NCBI RefSeq assembly: GCF_001639285.1
Contig: NZ_LWMW01000075.1
Span: forward strand, 1-55,091
DNA length: 55,091 nt
Direction of reading: 5' to 3'
Source: Methanobrevibacter cuticularis
GTDB lineage: Archaea; Methanobacteriota; Methanobacteria; Methanobacteriales; Methanobacteriaceae
In this document: in pieces, positions 1-11,051 of the stretch
How the letters are laid out: each line of letters begins with the position of its first letter
Numbering within the stretch: the stretch's first letter is position 1
The notes under the pieces: generated by a model
The model's input: only the letters and a program-made list of their open reading frames with translations
What the model was told of the DNA's origin: nothing
The model's database searches: none
Position numbers and translations under genes: made by a program

Positions 1-811
1 TTATAAAATATATTATTTAAATTTAAAATAATATAAACTCTTTAAAAATTGAATTAAATAAAATAATTACTTTGTTATAGGTATTAATGGATATTTTGTC
101 AGCTATTTAATATTTAAATGATTTATATGAAAATTAATTTCATGAAAATTTCTAAAAAAGTGACTTATGGGACACTCCCCTAATATAATTTTTAATTATT
201 TCAATTACAATAAAGATAGAAAATTTTAAATCAAAATATTTCTAAATATCAAATTATATTAGCCATCTCAATGGTAGCATCAATTATTGACACATTAAAT
301 GCTCAATTAATACATCATAAAAAAAATAATAAAAGAAGAAACTGAAAAAATAAGTAGAAAAACAGGAAAATTAGCAATCTAATCATAAAACATTTTATAA
401 GCCAATAAATTCTATAATTCTTTGTGATGAGGATGATTCATTATATTTACTAATAAAATTCAGACAAATTTTGGATTAAAACAAGCATTAAGGTATCTAT
501 AGTTCTTCATGTAACATCTAAAATCAGACAAATATTAGAAAAAAATTACGTCATTATGGTTAATAAAAAAATAGGAGAAATTAGACATATTCATACAATC
601 CTAACAAAGCTAAAATTCATGTATTTATTAATGTTAATGTTCTATTTATTACTATTTTTCTATTTTTTTCGTAGTAAAATAGATTTATGCTATATGATAA
701 CTTATATCTGCAGAAAACCTATTATAAAAAAATTTAAATACTTAAGAATCATACTTATATCATAGTGAAAAGAATTAAATAATGGCTTATTATAATAGAG
801 AAGAGATAATA
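1..811. other. AT-rich stretch with no gene I can support
   Basis: No convincing coding region is visible before the phosphoglycerate mutase-like gene. A 69-codon open frame at 556-765 is hydrophobic, low in complexity and has no ribosome binding site, so I do not call it. The stretch may hold decayed coding DNA, but no family is recognisable. Confidence 0.4.
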
Positions 812-2023
812 ATGAAATATGTAGTTTTAATTGGGGATGGAATGTCAGATTATCCTTTGGATGAGCTTGGTGGTAAAACTCCTCTTCAAATAGCTAATAT
901 ACCTAATATAGACAGGTTAACACTAACTGGAAGAGCTGGGCTTCTTGAAAATGTTCCTCGGAATTTAGAACCAGCTTCAGATGTAGCAAACATGAGTATA
1001 TTTGGATATGATCCTCAAAAATATTATTCTGGAAGAGGTCCCTTAGAAGCAGGCAGTATGGGGGTTAAAATGCTTGAAGATGATGTAGCATTTAGATGTA
1101 ACTTAATCACAGAAGAAAATGGTAAAATAGCTGATTTTACAGCAGGGCATATTTCATCAAAAGAGGCAGCTATTATTATTGAAGATTTAAACAAACATTT
1201 TAAAGAGGGAACATTTTATCCAGGTATCAGTTATAGACATTTATTCATGAGTAACGATAAAAATCTTGTTAATTTAAGAACAACTCCTCCTCATGATATA
1301 GTTGGTGAAGATATTGAAAATTATACCAATTGGGAAGAAGATAATTGTTTAGGAAGCAATAATGATAACAAAGGTTCAATAGCTATTAAAAATATCATGA
1401 TGGAATCTCAAAAAATTTTAAAAGATCATCCTATTAATCAAGAGAGAATAGCTAAGGAACAAAATCCAGCTAATATGATTTGGCTTTGGGGTCAAGGATT
1501 AAAACCAAAAATGCCTAATTTTAAGGATGTTTATGGTTTAACTGGTTCTGTGATAACTGGGGTTGATTTACTAAAAGGTTTAGGTGTTTTTACAGGCTTA
1601 AATAACATTGATGTTCCTGGAGCTACAGGTTATTTTGATACTGATTATAAAGCTAAAGGTAAATATGCTTCCAATGCTCTTGAAAACAATGATATAATAT
1701 TTATTCATGTTGAAGCTCCTGATGAGGCAGGTCATTCTGGTGATATTAATGAGAAAATTAGAGCTATTGAAAATATTGATAAGTATATTTTAGGACAAGT
1801 TTTAGACAATATCAATAGCTATGATGATTATAAAATAGCTATTTTACCGGACCATCCTACTCCTATTGATGTTAGAACCCACACTCGGGATGCAGTTCCT
1901 TTAGCTATTTATTCGACCACTGATGATGCAGACAATGCTAAATATTATGATGAGTTTGAAGTACTTAATGGTTCTTTAGGCCTTGATAAAGGTCATAACT
2001 TAATAAACAAATTAATTAATTAA
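812..2023 (+). CDS. apgM: Cofactor-independent phosphoglycerate mutase / ThrH-like kinase (alkaline phosphatase superfamily)
   Basis: This 403-residue protein belongs to the archaeal ApgM family, metal enzymes of the alkaline phosphatase fold that interconvert 3- and 2-phosphoglycerate. Visible hallmarks are the N-terminal metal motif IGDGMSD (residues 7-13), the phospho-acceptor serine in ASDVAN (Ser56) followed by FGYDP and YYSGRGPLEA, and the C-terminal metal motifs EAPDEAGH, PDHPTP and HTRDAVPL. I start it at the ATG at 812 (MKYVVLIGDG), because family members begin there; an upstream in-frame ATG at 782 adds ten residues unlike the family. A subgroup of this family is proposed to act as homoserine kinase (ThrH-like). 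The threonine-pathway genes hom and ACT lie on the far side of the CRISPR locus, which makes that alternative worth weighing. The fold is sure; the substrate is not. Confidence 0.8.
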   Translation: MKYVVLIGDGMSDYPLDELGGKTPLQIANIPNIDRLTLTGRAGLLENVPRNLEPASDVANMSIFGYDPQKYYSGRGPLEAGSMGVKMLEDDVAFRCNLITEENGKIADFTAGHISSKEAAIIIEDLNKHFKEGTFYPGISYRHLFMSNDKNLVNLRTTPPHDIVGEDIENYTNWEEDNCLGSNNDNKGSIAIKNIMMESQKILKDHPINQERIAKEQNPANMIWLWGQGLKPKMPNFKDVYGLTGSVITGVDLLKGLGVFTGLNNIDVPGATGYFDTDYKAKGKYASNALENNDIIFIHVEAPDEAGHSGDINEKIRAIENIDKYILGQVLDNINSYDDYKIAILPDHPTPIDVRTHTRDAVPLAIYSTTDDADNAKYYDEFEVLNGSLGLDKGHNLINKLIN

Positions 2024-2178
2024 TTTCTATAACTGTAGTATCTAGTAAGTATCTTATTGTAAACTTTGTTTTTCTTACTTTTTTAACTATATTTTTTCAT
2101 TCTATTTTCATTTATTTTCTTAGTTTTCATTATTTCTGTAATTTTTTATACATGAAATAGCTATTTTAAATAATTATT

Positions 2179-5100
2179 CTAATTATCCCAATAAATGGCC
2201 TATTTTTATTTTAGGAATTTGTCTTTTTTTTAATCTTAACGTCTTTATTTCAATTCCAATGAATGGTCTGATTTTTATTTACTTATAATGCTGAAACCAT
2301 ATAACTTTTCAAAATTTCAATTCCAATAAATGGTCTGATTTTTATAGGTATGAGATTGGAGAGCATTGGTGTTCTAATAAGATTTCAATCCCAATAAATG
2401 GTCTGATTTTTATTTTCCCCGTATTTTGTATCAATATAATGCAAGCTTATTTCAATCCCAATAAATGGTCTGATTTTTATTTTACTTGCTTCGCATTCTT
2501 CATCACAAGGAATAATTTCAATCCCAATAAATGGTCTGATTTTTATATAGGAGAAATAATTAATACTACATTACAAAGAAAAAATTTCAATCCCAATAAA
2601 TGGTCTGATTTTTATCTAGTCAAATAATCATGGGGCGGTGCAATATCGTATTTCAATCCCAATAAATGGTCTGATTTTTATAATGTCTTCATGATAATTC
2701 TCCAGTTAAACTTATTTTATTTCAATCCCAATAAATGGTCTGATTTTTATACAAGCTGACCACACCCTATATGGTGCAGGATGCGGATTTCAATCCCAAT
2801 AAATGGTCTGATTTTTATTGTTAACTGCAGAAGCTGAAACTCTCACTATTGGATTTCAATCCCAATAAATGGTCTGATTTTTATACAACGCTCTAGGAGC
2901 GTTAGAGGATGTCTACATGGATTTCAATCCCAATAAATGGTCTGATTTTTATTTGAGTTTAAAGCTAAAAGAACAGGTTCAGATGATATTTCAATCCCAA
3001 TAAATGGTCTGATTTTTATATTTTATGGACTCTTACAGAGTCCCATTTATCTATAATTTCAATCCCAATAAATGGTCTGATTTTTATTCGGCAAAAAGAC
3101 ATTTAAAACAGAAATAATAGAATTTCAATCCCAATAAATGGTCTGATTTTTATTCTTTATGTGTTTATTGAATTTTAACACTTGAGAAGATTTCAATCCC
3201 AATAAATGGTCTGATTTTTATAGTATAACCATCTGAAATCCAATTTTCTGAATCAATATTTCAATCCCAATAAATGGTCTGATTTTTATCCAAATGCTCA
3301 TTAATTGCTTCCTTGCTTATTTTAATTTCAATCCCAATAAATGGTCTGATTTTTATTATTACTACAACCATATTTTATTTTCCATATATACTTATTTCAA
3401 TCCCAATAAATGGTCTGATTTTTATAGTGAAACATACCCCATTCACTGTATTCTTATTGAATTTCAATCCCAATAAATGGTCTGATTTTTATGAGGAGTA
3501 TATCCCCCATTATCAATATTGGAAATGGAATTTCAATCCCAATAAATGGTCTGATTTTTATCTAACAGCAGATTTTTATATAAATCTAATGACAGTATTT
3601 CAATCCCAATAAATGGTCTGATTTTTATCTAATAAGGTGTCGTAATCATCTACCATATTTCTAATTTCAATCCCAATAAATGGTCTGATTTTTATTTTAT
3701 TTCTTAGGCTATCCCTCTTTATTTATTTTGATTTCAATCCCAATAAATGGTCTGATTTTTATCTCATCTAGTTCTGATTCTTCAACTAAGTTAATACAAT
3801 TTCAATCCCAATAAATGGTCTGATTTTTATTATAAATATTCCCTTTATATCGAACATCATAAATTTTAATTTCAATCCCAATAAATGGTCTGATTTTTAT
3901 TAGCTTAGCTGAAGTTGATTGTTGTTCTCTTGGAAGATTTCAATCCCAATAAATGGTCTGATTTTTATACAGTTTAATTTTTCTAATGTTTTTAAAACTG
4001 GGGATATTTCAATCCCAATAAATGGTCTGATTTTTATCTTACTAACAGTTTCACACCCCTTAAAAATAAATTTAATTTCAATCCCAATAAATGGTCTGAT
4101 TTTTATAACACAAACCCAATTATTGGATGAATACTTAACGGAATTTCAATCCCAATAAATGGTCTGATTTTTATTAAATAATGAATAAGTTTCTTTTATT
4201 TTTTAATTTAAATTTCAATCCCAATAAATGGTCTGATTTTTATGCCAAAAAGATATAGTTCCTATTTTTGAGATGCTTATTTCAATCCCAATAAATGGTC
4301 TGATTTTTATCTTTCTATATCTGTGTGCATTAGCCAATCAAATGAAATTTCAATCCCAATAAATGGTCTGATTTTTATGTGAATTCGGTGCAATACTAGG
4401 GGGCTCAGGCTCATTTCAATCCCAATAAATGGTCTGATTTTTATTAGACTTTAACTCTTTCTCCATTTTTAAAACTTCTTGATTTCAATCCCAATAAATG
4501 GTCTGATTTTTATTTAGCAGCAATATCAATTAGTCCTGTACTTACTTCATTTCAATCCCAATAAATGGTCTGATTTTTATGGAGTGCCTGGACCTATTGG
4601 ACCTCAAGGACCTAAATTTCAATCCCAATAAATGGTCTGATTTTTATCGGAAACGATTGTTGGCATTAGGATCTGGAATCAAATTTCAATCCCAATAAAT
4701 GGTCTGATTTTTATACTAGTAAGCACATAGTAAGTACAACAAGAAATAAATTTCAATCCCAATAAATGGTCTGATTTTTATTATTAATGGTGAAAAAGTA
4801 GCTATTAGTGATACTCAAATTTCAATCCCAATAAATGGTCTGATTTTTATTTCATTTATCCACACACCTATCCAAAATATACTTATTTCAATCCCAATAA
4901 ATGGTCTGATTTTTATTAGTATTCTGGAATATAAAATTATTGAGGGGGTACATTTCAATCCCAATAAATGGTCTGATTTTTATTAAATGTTAATAAATCA
5001 AAACAAGAGAAAATCATATTTCAATCCCAATAAATGGTCTGATTTTTATTCTTCCTTGAGTTCTAATCTCCCACTTGTTGCTTCTTTATTTCAATCCCAA

Positions 5101-7070
5101 TAAATGGTCTGATTTTTATCTGTCTTAAAAAAGTGAAAAGTTTTTACTATAGTAAATTTCAATCCCAATAAATGGTCTGATTTTTATAGGTTGCCTATAG
5201 CTTCAGTCGGCCTTTATTCATTTCAATCCCAATAAATGGTCTGATTTTTATTTCAATTCTTCACCTAATAATTTTTTAATCATTATTATTTCAATCCCAA
5301 TAAATGGTCTGATTTTTATTGAATTAGTTGAGATAGCTGATTATAAGAAGCGTTTATTTCAATCCCAATAAATGGTCTGATTTTTATTATAAATTCCTTT
5401 CTTCAATTGGAAACAAATTATATTTCAATCCCAATAAATGGTCTGATTTTTATCTTTTCGTTTTTCTTTCTTTGTCCTGTGTTTTAAATTTCAATCCCAA
5501 TAAATGGTCTGATTTTTATTGACCCAAGTAGGACTATCAAATGGGTTTCATTATTTCAATCCCAATAAATGGTCTGATTTTTATGAGGTGGAGATTCTGG
5601 AATCAAAAGAAGAACCAATTATATTTCAATCCCAATAAATGGTCTGATTTTTATTACAGTTCTTATGGACTTTCTGGGGGCTTGTAGTCAAATTTCAATC
5701 CCAATAAATGGTCTGATTTTTATTAACCCTTCAACTCCCTCAGGAGCTGTTACTACAACATTTCAATCCCAATAAATGGTCTGATTTTTATGGTCACTTA
5801 TAATGTTCCCATACACATTAGCTCTCTGATTTCAATCCCAATAAATGGTCTGATTTTTATTACAGTATAGATACTTGTTTAAGCAAATATCATGGATTTC
5901 AATCCCAATAAATGGTCTGATTTTTATTATAAAATTATATACTCTCACACTATTTTAAAATAATTTCAATCCCAATAAATGGTCTGATTTTTATGCGTCG
6001 TTTAATCTACTAGCAACTTTCAATAACAAATTTCAATCCCAATAAATGGTCTGATTTTTATTATATTTTAATCAAATCAATATTTTTATTAAAAACTATT
6101 TCAATCCCAATAAATGGTCTGATTTTTATATTTCTATATCTGAATTGAAAGAAAGAATAGAAGGATTTCAATCCCAATAAATGGTCTGATTTTTATTAGT
6201 AACACTACTACCCATATTATTGAAGCTAGATTTCAATCCCAATAAATGGTCTGATTTTTATTTAAAAATACTAAAAAAATCAAGAGCAGTTTTGGATTTC
6301 AATCCCAATAAATGGTCTGATTTTTATCCTCTTAATGTTTTGCTTTTCCTTCTGTATCAAATTTCAATCCCAATAAATGGTCTGATTTTTATAGTACAAT
6401 CTAGTTGGTACTATGGAGTTGTTAAACGATTTCAATCCCAATAAATGGTCTGATTTTTATTTTTATAGAATTTTAGCAACTTTTAATTAAAAATGGATTT
6501 CAATCCCAATAAATGGTCTGATTTTTATCATAACATAACATATAACTCTTCTATGGCATTCCTCATTTCAATCCCAATAAATGGTCTGATTTTTATGCGG
6601 AACTAGAAATAAAAAGGATTCTTCCCTTACATTTCAATCCCAATAAATGGTCTGATTTTTATTTTTTATGGATGATAAAACAAAATCATTGTATTTGCGA
6701 TTTCAATCCCAATAAATGGTCTGATTTTTATGATTTCCCTCCACCTCCTCCCGCACTTGTTTTAGGAATTTCAATCCCAATAAATGGTCTGATTTTTATG
6801 ATAAAAAGCAATATGGAAGTAATAGCTAAGTTGAGATTTCAATCCCAATAAATGGTCTGATTTTTATTTTAATTACTTCTTTATTTTTTAAAACATAACG
6901 GATTTCAATCCCAATAAATGGTCTGATTTTTATTAGATAATGAGTTAAGAAGTAATCCTGAATTATTTGAATTTCAATCCCAATAAATGGTCTGATTTTT
7001 ATAATCACTTTTATTGAATGTACAGATGTATTAGCACAATTTCAATCCCAATAAATGGTCTGATTTTTAT
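2179..7070 (-). CRISPR. Type I-B CRISPR array, 73 repeats (70 canonical), about 72 spacers
   Basis: A 32-nt repeat reads ATTTCAATCCC...GGTCTGATTTTTAT on the + strand and recurs every 65-70 bp, with unique spacers of about 33-38 nt. I located 70 apparently identical copies, the first at 2382-2413 and the last at 7039-7070. Three decayed copies sit at the left end: 2314-2345 (one change), 2247-2278 (two changes) and 2179-2209 (many changes and one deletion). Decay marks the trailer end, so the leader is on the right next to cas2 and transcription is on the minus strand. Read that way the repeat ends in ATTGAAAT, matching the usual 8-nt 5' handle (AUUGAAAC-like) that Cas6 leaves on type I-B crRNAs. 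Short open frames across the array are artefacts. Confidence 0.98.
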
Positions 7071-7421
7071 AGGGCGGAATTTTGCTTTATATTGCTAAAT
7101 TCCATTAATATATTTCTCTTCACAACACTTAAGTTTTTCGATATATGTTTTCACATTTCATTTATATATATCAACGATAACGATAAATGTCTTATTTTTT
7201 ATAAAATGACTCTCATTTAACTTCTTATTGAAATAATGTGAAACATAGGAAAGTATGAGTTAAAGTAAGGAAATGGATTGAATGTGTTTGGAAAATAAGT
7301 TTAAATAATAATTTAATGAATTTTAGTATTACTAAATATTGACAATATAAACGAATGAGTATAATCAAGTGTAATTTAATTTAAATTAATTTTATATATC
7401 TATTTTTCAAAAAAAGTATAG
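7071..7421 (-). promoter_or_regulatory. CRISPR leader with TATA box
   Basis: This non-coding, AT-rich 350 bp lies between cas2 and the first intact repeat. On the minus strand a TATA-like element TATATATAAA lies at 7161-7170, which would place transcription start near 7137, about 65 nt before the first repeat. The tandem ATCGTTATCGTT lies just upstream of the TATA box. The leader-repeat junction sequence is ATTCCGCCCT followed by the repeat. The position beside cas1-cas2 is normal for an active adaptation leader. Confidence 0.75.
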
Positions 7422-7685
7422 CTATAATATTTCACCTATTGGTGATTTTTCGATTCCTAAAATTTCTTTCTGCATCATATCATCAGTTCTAAATTTGTAC
7501 ATTATAATTGAATCTTCATTTATGTTGATTATATCATTTAAACCTGATTCAATATTTAGGTATTCACTTTTAGTCACTTCTCCTTCAAAAACAGAATTTT
7601 GTACCCAAAACAGATTTTGGCGAAGAAAACTTTTAACTTTATTTACTCTTTCTACTTTTATATCATATACTATTATCAAATACAT
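7422..7685 (-). CDS. cas2: CRISPR-associated endoribonuclease/integration factor Cas2
   Basis: This 87-residue protein starts MYLIIVYDIKVERVNK, the typical Cas2 ferredoxin-like beginning with its metal-binding aspartate (YDI). It ends in EKSPIGEIL, like other type I-B Cas2 proteins. I start it at the ATG at 7685, which has GGAG seven bases upstream; a longer frame running up to 7730 would overlap cas1 and lacks family support. Cas2 dimers bridge two Cas1 dimers to form the spacer integrase. It is the last gene of the cas operon, 19 bp after cas1, and directly precedes the leader. Confidence 0.95.
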   Translation of the reverse strand: MYLIIVYDIKVERVNKVKSFLRQNLFWVQNSVFEGEVTKSEYLNIESGLNDIININEDSIIMYKFRTDDMMQKEILGIEKSPIGEIL

Positions 7686-7704
7686 TGAAATACTCCAATA
7701 AGTT

Positions 7705-8673
7705 TTACCACCATATTGTGAAAGGAACATACTTTTTAGTTCCTAAAATATGTTTAACTAATTTATATGATTCTAATCTGATCAATCTTCTATAAGAGAC
7801 TTTTTTGTTTAAGTCACGATGTTTAATTGTTTTTTCAAGCCTTTTATTATACTCTTGAACAAATTTAGTTCTTCCTTTTTCATTTAAGAGACAGCAATTC
7901 AAATCTTGATCAAAATCATCTTTTGTAAGCATGTTTTTGTTAACAAGATAAAAGATTAGTCTATCTACAAATATTGGTTTAAAGATTTCACTTAAATCTA
8001 AAGCCAATGAAAACCTTCTCTCAGACGGTTCATGAAGAAAAGAGATTGTTGGATTTAATTGAGTATTATAGATTTCAGTTAATGTTGTTCCATACATCAT
8101 TGAATTTCCAAAACTTATTAAAGAATTAATCATGTTTTTTGGAGGCTGACGACTTCTACCTTCCATTCTAAATTCTTCGGGAAGAATCTCATCAAACTTC
8201 ATATAGTATTCTGCTCTAATTCTTCCTTCAACATTCATAATTTCAGTTACAATTTTACATTTTTTTAAATCATTTAAAGTATTGTCAATGTTGTTATCAA
8301 TTTTATAGTAACTTAAAACTTTCATTATGTTTTTAGCAGCTCCCTCAACAAAGAGTTTAGCTAATTCTATTCTTTTACTCCCTATGAGATAAGTTTCAGC
8401 TTGTTTAACTACTAAATCTCCTGAAAGTAGTGTTTCTCTTGGGTAGAAACTACCATTATAAAATCCATAATAATTAAAGAAATGTATTGGAATTCCTGAC
8501 TTTGCAAATAGGCTAATTACTTGTGATGATATAGTTATTTGACCATAAGCATAAACAGAATAAATTTTATTTATAGGAATCGGTTTTTTACCTTTTTCAT
8601 TAACAAAATAAATTGTGTTTTCTTTTCTTTTAAGAATCCCATCTGATAATAAATAGTAATTTTTCTTTGGCAA
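7705..8673 (-). CDS. cas1: CRISPR integrase Cas1 (type I-B)
   Basis: This 322-residue protein is full length for type I-B Cas1, the endonuclease-integrase that inserts new spacers. The N-terminal beta domain starts MPKKNYYLLSDGILKRKENT. The catalytic metal residues are visible as Glu in NVEGRIRAEYY, His in FLHEPSERRFS and the acidic residue in LDLSEIFKP. The start codon is TTG at 8673, supported by a strong AAAGGAGT about nine bases upstream and by the family-like N-terminus; no ATG gives a sensible start. It lies 178 bp downstream of the AAA/PD-(D/E)XK gene and 19 bp before cas2, so cas1-cas2 may have their own promoter in that gap. Confidence 0.96.
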   Translation of the reverse strand: MPKKNYYLLSDGILKRKENTIYFVNEKGKKPIPINKIYSVYAYGQITISSQVISLFAKSGIPIHFFNYYGFYNGSFYPRETLLSGDLVVKQAETYLIGSKRIELAKLFVEGAAKNIMKVLSYYKIDNNIDNTLNDLKKCKIVTEIMNVEGRIRAEYYMKFDEILPEEFRMEGRSRQPPKNMINSLISFGNSMMYGTTLTEIYNTQLNPTISFLHEPSERRFSLALDLSEIFKPIFVDRLIFYLVNKNMLTKDDFDQDLNCCLLNEKGRTKFVQEYNKRLEKTIKHRDLNKKVSYRRLIRLESYKLVKHILGTKKYVPFTIWW

Positions 8674-8850
8674 GTTAAAATACTCCTTTAAATTAATTTT
8701 AACCCTACATTAAATCAATATTATTTTTTTTAAATGCAAATAATCTAAATAAGACATAATAATCATGTTTAAATTATCTATTCCATTTTCAAATTATTAA
8801 AGAATAATATTAAGCTAATAGATTTGAAATTTTAAAAAAATTCTATTTAT

Positions 8851-10449
8851 TTATTGATATTTGTGTAGAGCTTCTTCTAATTTTATCAATTTACATTTAA
8901 CATCTCTTTGATTAAAAGCCATTCCAAGTAATATAACATTTTTATTTTGATAGGATTTATAATATTCTTTTCTAATGATTTGAGTTAGTGCATCTTCAAT
9001 CATTACATCATGTGATTTTTCACGTGAAAATTTAAATTCAGCTATTACAACTAAGTTATTGTATTTTAAAACAGCATCAATCCTTCCTTTAATGTTCATG
9101 ACCTCGGCTTCAATATCAAAGCCAAGTAACTGCAACCATGAAATAACAAGTATTTGATAATGAGCCTCTAACTCTTTCTTTAAGTCACCATAAAGTAAAT
9201 TTGGTATTTTGTGTAATAAAGTTTCAAAAGATTTTTGGAGGTTTTCAGTATCTAACTTAGTTATATATCTAAACATGTTTTTTGTCATTGGTTCGATCTT
9301 TTCTGCGCTATACTTAGTATAAAATCCTATTATATAACTAAATAGGGACTCTTTCACTTCTCTATTTGGAATAGCTAATTTATATACAGATTGTTCACCA
9401 GGATATGTTTTTTCAGATTTTATTGTTAAATAACCAGTTTGTAATAGTACAGTTGCAAAATCTAAGTTTTCAAGCTCAAAATTTGGAAAGATTCCAGAAA
9501 ATTCAGATTCTTTTTTTGTTAGAACTTCAATATCAGTGTAATCCTCTTTTATTAAATCTACCAATAACTTAGGAGTTCCTGTATCAAACCAATAATTAGC
9601 GAATTTACCAGTGTCAAGGAATTTAAGTACTGTGAAAGGATTATACACGAAATTTTTTCCATCCCAAGAATAACCATTGTACCATTGCTTAATGGACTCA
9701 AGTAGATCTTCTTCTTTCATATTAGTGGCTTTGATGTTTCTTTTAATATGCTCTTTAAAGTCTGTTTCAAATTCATCCTGAGTATATCCACAAATATTAA
9801 CATATTCTGGATGAATTGTGATATCATCCAAATTATTTAACTCAGAAAAAATAGAAGCTTTAGAAAACTTAGTAACTCCAGTAATGAAAACAAAATTCAG
9901 GTGTGCATCATTAGCCTTTAAAACCTGATAAAAACTTCTTAACTTATCACGATTAGTTTTTGCAATTTCAATGTCATCGATATGGGAATTAATAGCTTTA
10001 TCATACTCATCAATTAGAATAACAACTTTTGATCCTGTTTTTTCATGGATTTTTTCAAGTAATTCAGCGAATTTTGAAGATAGAAAACTTTTCTTTAGAT
10101 TTATGTTATATTTCTCTGCAATACCATCAACAAATTCTTCAAGAGATATTTCTAATTTTTCAGGAGTATCATGAACTATATTTCCAAAGTCTAAGCTAAT
10201 TATTGGATATTTTTTATCCCAATCCCATTTATCATAGATATAAAGTCCTTTAAATAATTCTTTATTTCCTTTAAATAGCTCTTCTAATGTAGATAGAAGA
10301 AGCGATTTACCAAACCTTCTTGGTCTTGAAAAGAAGTATAATTCCCCATTATTTAACATTTTATAAATATGTTCTGTCTTATCAACATAAATATAATCAT
10401 CTTCAATTATTTTAGAGAAAGTTGATATTCCTATTGGCAGTTTTTTCAT
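8851..10449 (-). CDS. AAA-ATPase-like protein with C-terminal PD-(D/E)XK nuclease domain
   Basis: This 532-residue protein matches the widespread family pairing an AAA-ATPase-like domain (PF09820 type) with a PD-(D/E)XK domain (PF08011/DUF1703 type). It starts MKKLPIGISTFSKI with VDKT nearby. A Walker A-like RPRRFGKS lies near residues 42-49, and a Walker B-like VVILIDEYDKAI follows. The C-terminal nuclease core is visible as GRIDAVLKYNN and then VVIAEFKFSREKS. A GGAGAA motif seven bases before the ATG supports the start. The family is common in gut anaerobes and methanobacteria, and its function is unsettled. Here it sits in the cas operon orientation between cas4 and cas1, with gaps on both sides (about 78 bp to cas4, 178 bp to cas1). 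It may be a late insertion rather than a working cas component. Confidence 0.85.
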   Translation of the reverse strand: MKKLPIGISTFSKIIEDDYIYVDKTEHIYKMLNNGELYFFSRPRRFGKSLLLSTLEELFKGNKELFKGLYIYDKWDWDKKYPIISLDFGNIVHDTPEKLEISLEEFVDGIAEKYNINLKKSFLSSKFAELLEKIHEKTGSKVVILIDEYDKAINSHIDDIEIAKTNRDKLRSFYQVLKANDAHLNFVFITGVTKFSKASIFSELNNLDDITIHPEYVNICGYTQDEFETDFKEHIKRNIKATNMKEEDLLESIKQWYNGYSWDGKNFVYNPFTVLKFLDTGKFANYWFDTGTPKLLVDLIKEDYTDIEVLTKKESEFSGIFPNFELENLDFATVLLQTGYLTIKSEKTYPGEQSVYKLAIPNREVKESLFSYIIGFYTKYSAEKIEPMTKNMFRYITKLDTENLQKSFETLLHKIPNLLYGDLKKELEAHYQILVISWLQLLGFDIEAEVMNIKGRIDAVLKYNNLVVIAEFKFSREKSHDVMIEDALTQIIRKEYYKSYQNKNVILLGMAFNQRDVKCKLIKLEEALHKYQ

Positions 10450-10526
10450 ATATATTCTCCATTGTTATTAATGATTAAATATATTTTTCATGATATTAAT
10501 AGCTATTTATTAGATTAAGAGAATAA

Positions 10527-11051
10527 TTACACCCAACAAAGCTCAAAATAGGCACACTTTCGACAAATTTTAAGTTTCTTAGGCTTTGGTATATCTGAAT
10601 TGACAATTTTATTTATCTCACAGATAATATCTTTAATTTCTTCTTCTATCTCATTAGTTAACTCAAATTTAACTTTTTTCCTAATTTTAGGATAATCAAT
10701 ATATCCGATGATATTATTAATATCTTTTTCATTCTTTAAGTAATACATATAGTATAATAGCTGATACTCATGAGATTTTTCCATTTTAGGAGTCTTTTTT
10801 ATTTCGTGAACTTCTATATTTTTTCTTTTTTTGATAAAATCTACATTTATTAGGTTGTCTATTAAGAATTCTTTTTCTCTTTTATATGTACTTTCATGGA
10901 GTTGTTTTCCTAATATTACATTATCAGATTCTAATTCCATATTTATTTTATGGGCGGAAAACCATAATTTTGTTTTGCATATAAAATAATAATTTATCTG
11001 TTGACCTGAAACAGTAATCTTATCAATAGAATCATTGTATTTCCCAATCAT
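10527..11051 (-). CDS. cas4: CRISPR-associated Cas4, RecB-like Fe-S exonuclease
   Basis: Cas4 trims prespacers and helps define PAM and orientation with Cas1-Cas2. This protein of about 174 residues has the N-terminal INYYFICKTKLW segment with the first iron-sulfur cysteine, and a C-terminal ICRKCAYFELCWV segment with the other three. The RecB-type nuclease residues appear as GKQLHES (His), NVDFI (Asp) and VHEIKKTPKMEKSHEYQLLYY (Glu, Lys, QLLYY). I use the ATG at 11051; a TTG at 11066 in the same frame would add five residues. Either way the gene overlaps the end of cas3, which suggests translational coupling. Confidence 0.92.
   Translation of the reverse strand: MIGKYNDSIDKITVSGQQINYYFICKTKLWFSAHKINMELESDNVILGKQLHESTYKREKEFLIDNLINVDFIKKRKNIEVHEIKKTPKMEKSHEYQLLYYMYYLKNEKDINNIIGYIDYPKIRKKVKFELTNEIEEEIKDIICEINKIVNSDIPKPKKLKICRKCAYFELCWV

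Noticed and set aside
2439..7008. Several open frames of 60-99 codons within the array
   Set aside because: They are translations of the repeat (FNPNKWSDFY or ISIPINGLIFI on +, IKIRPFIGIE on -) joined by spacers, not genes.
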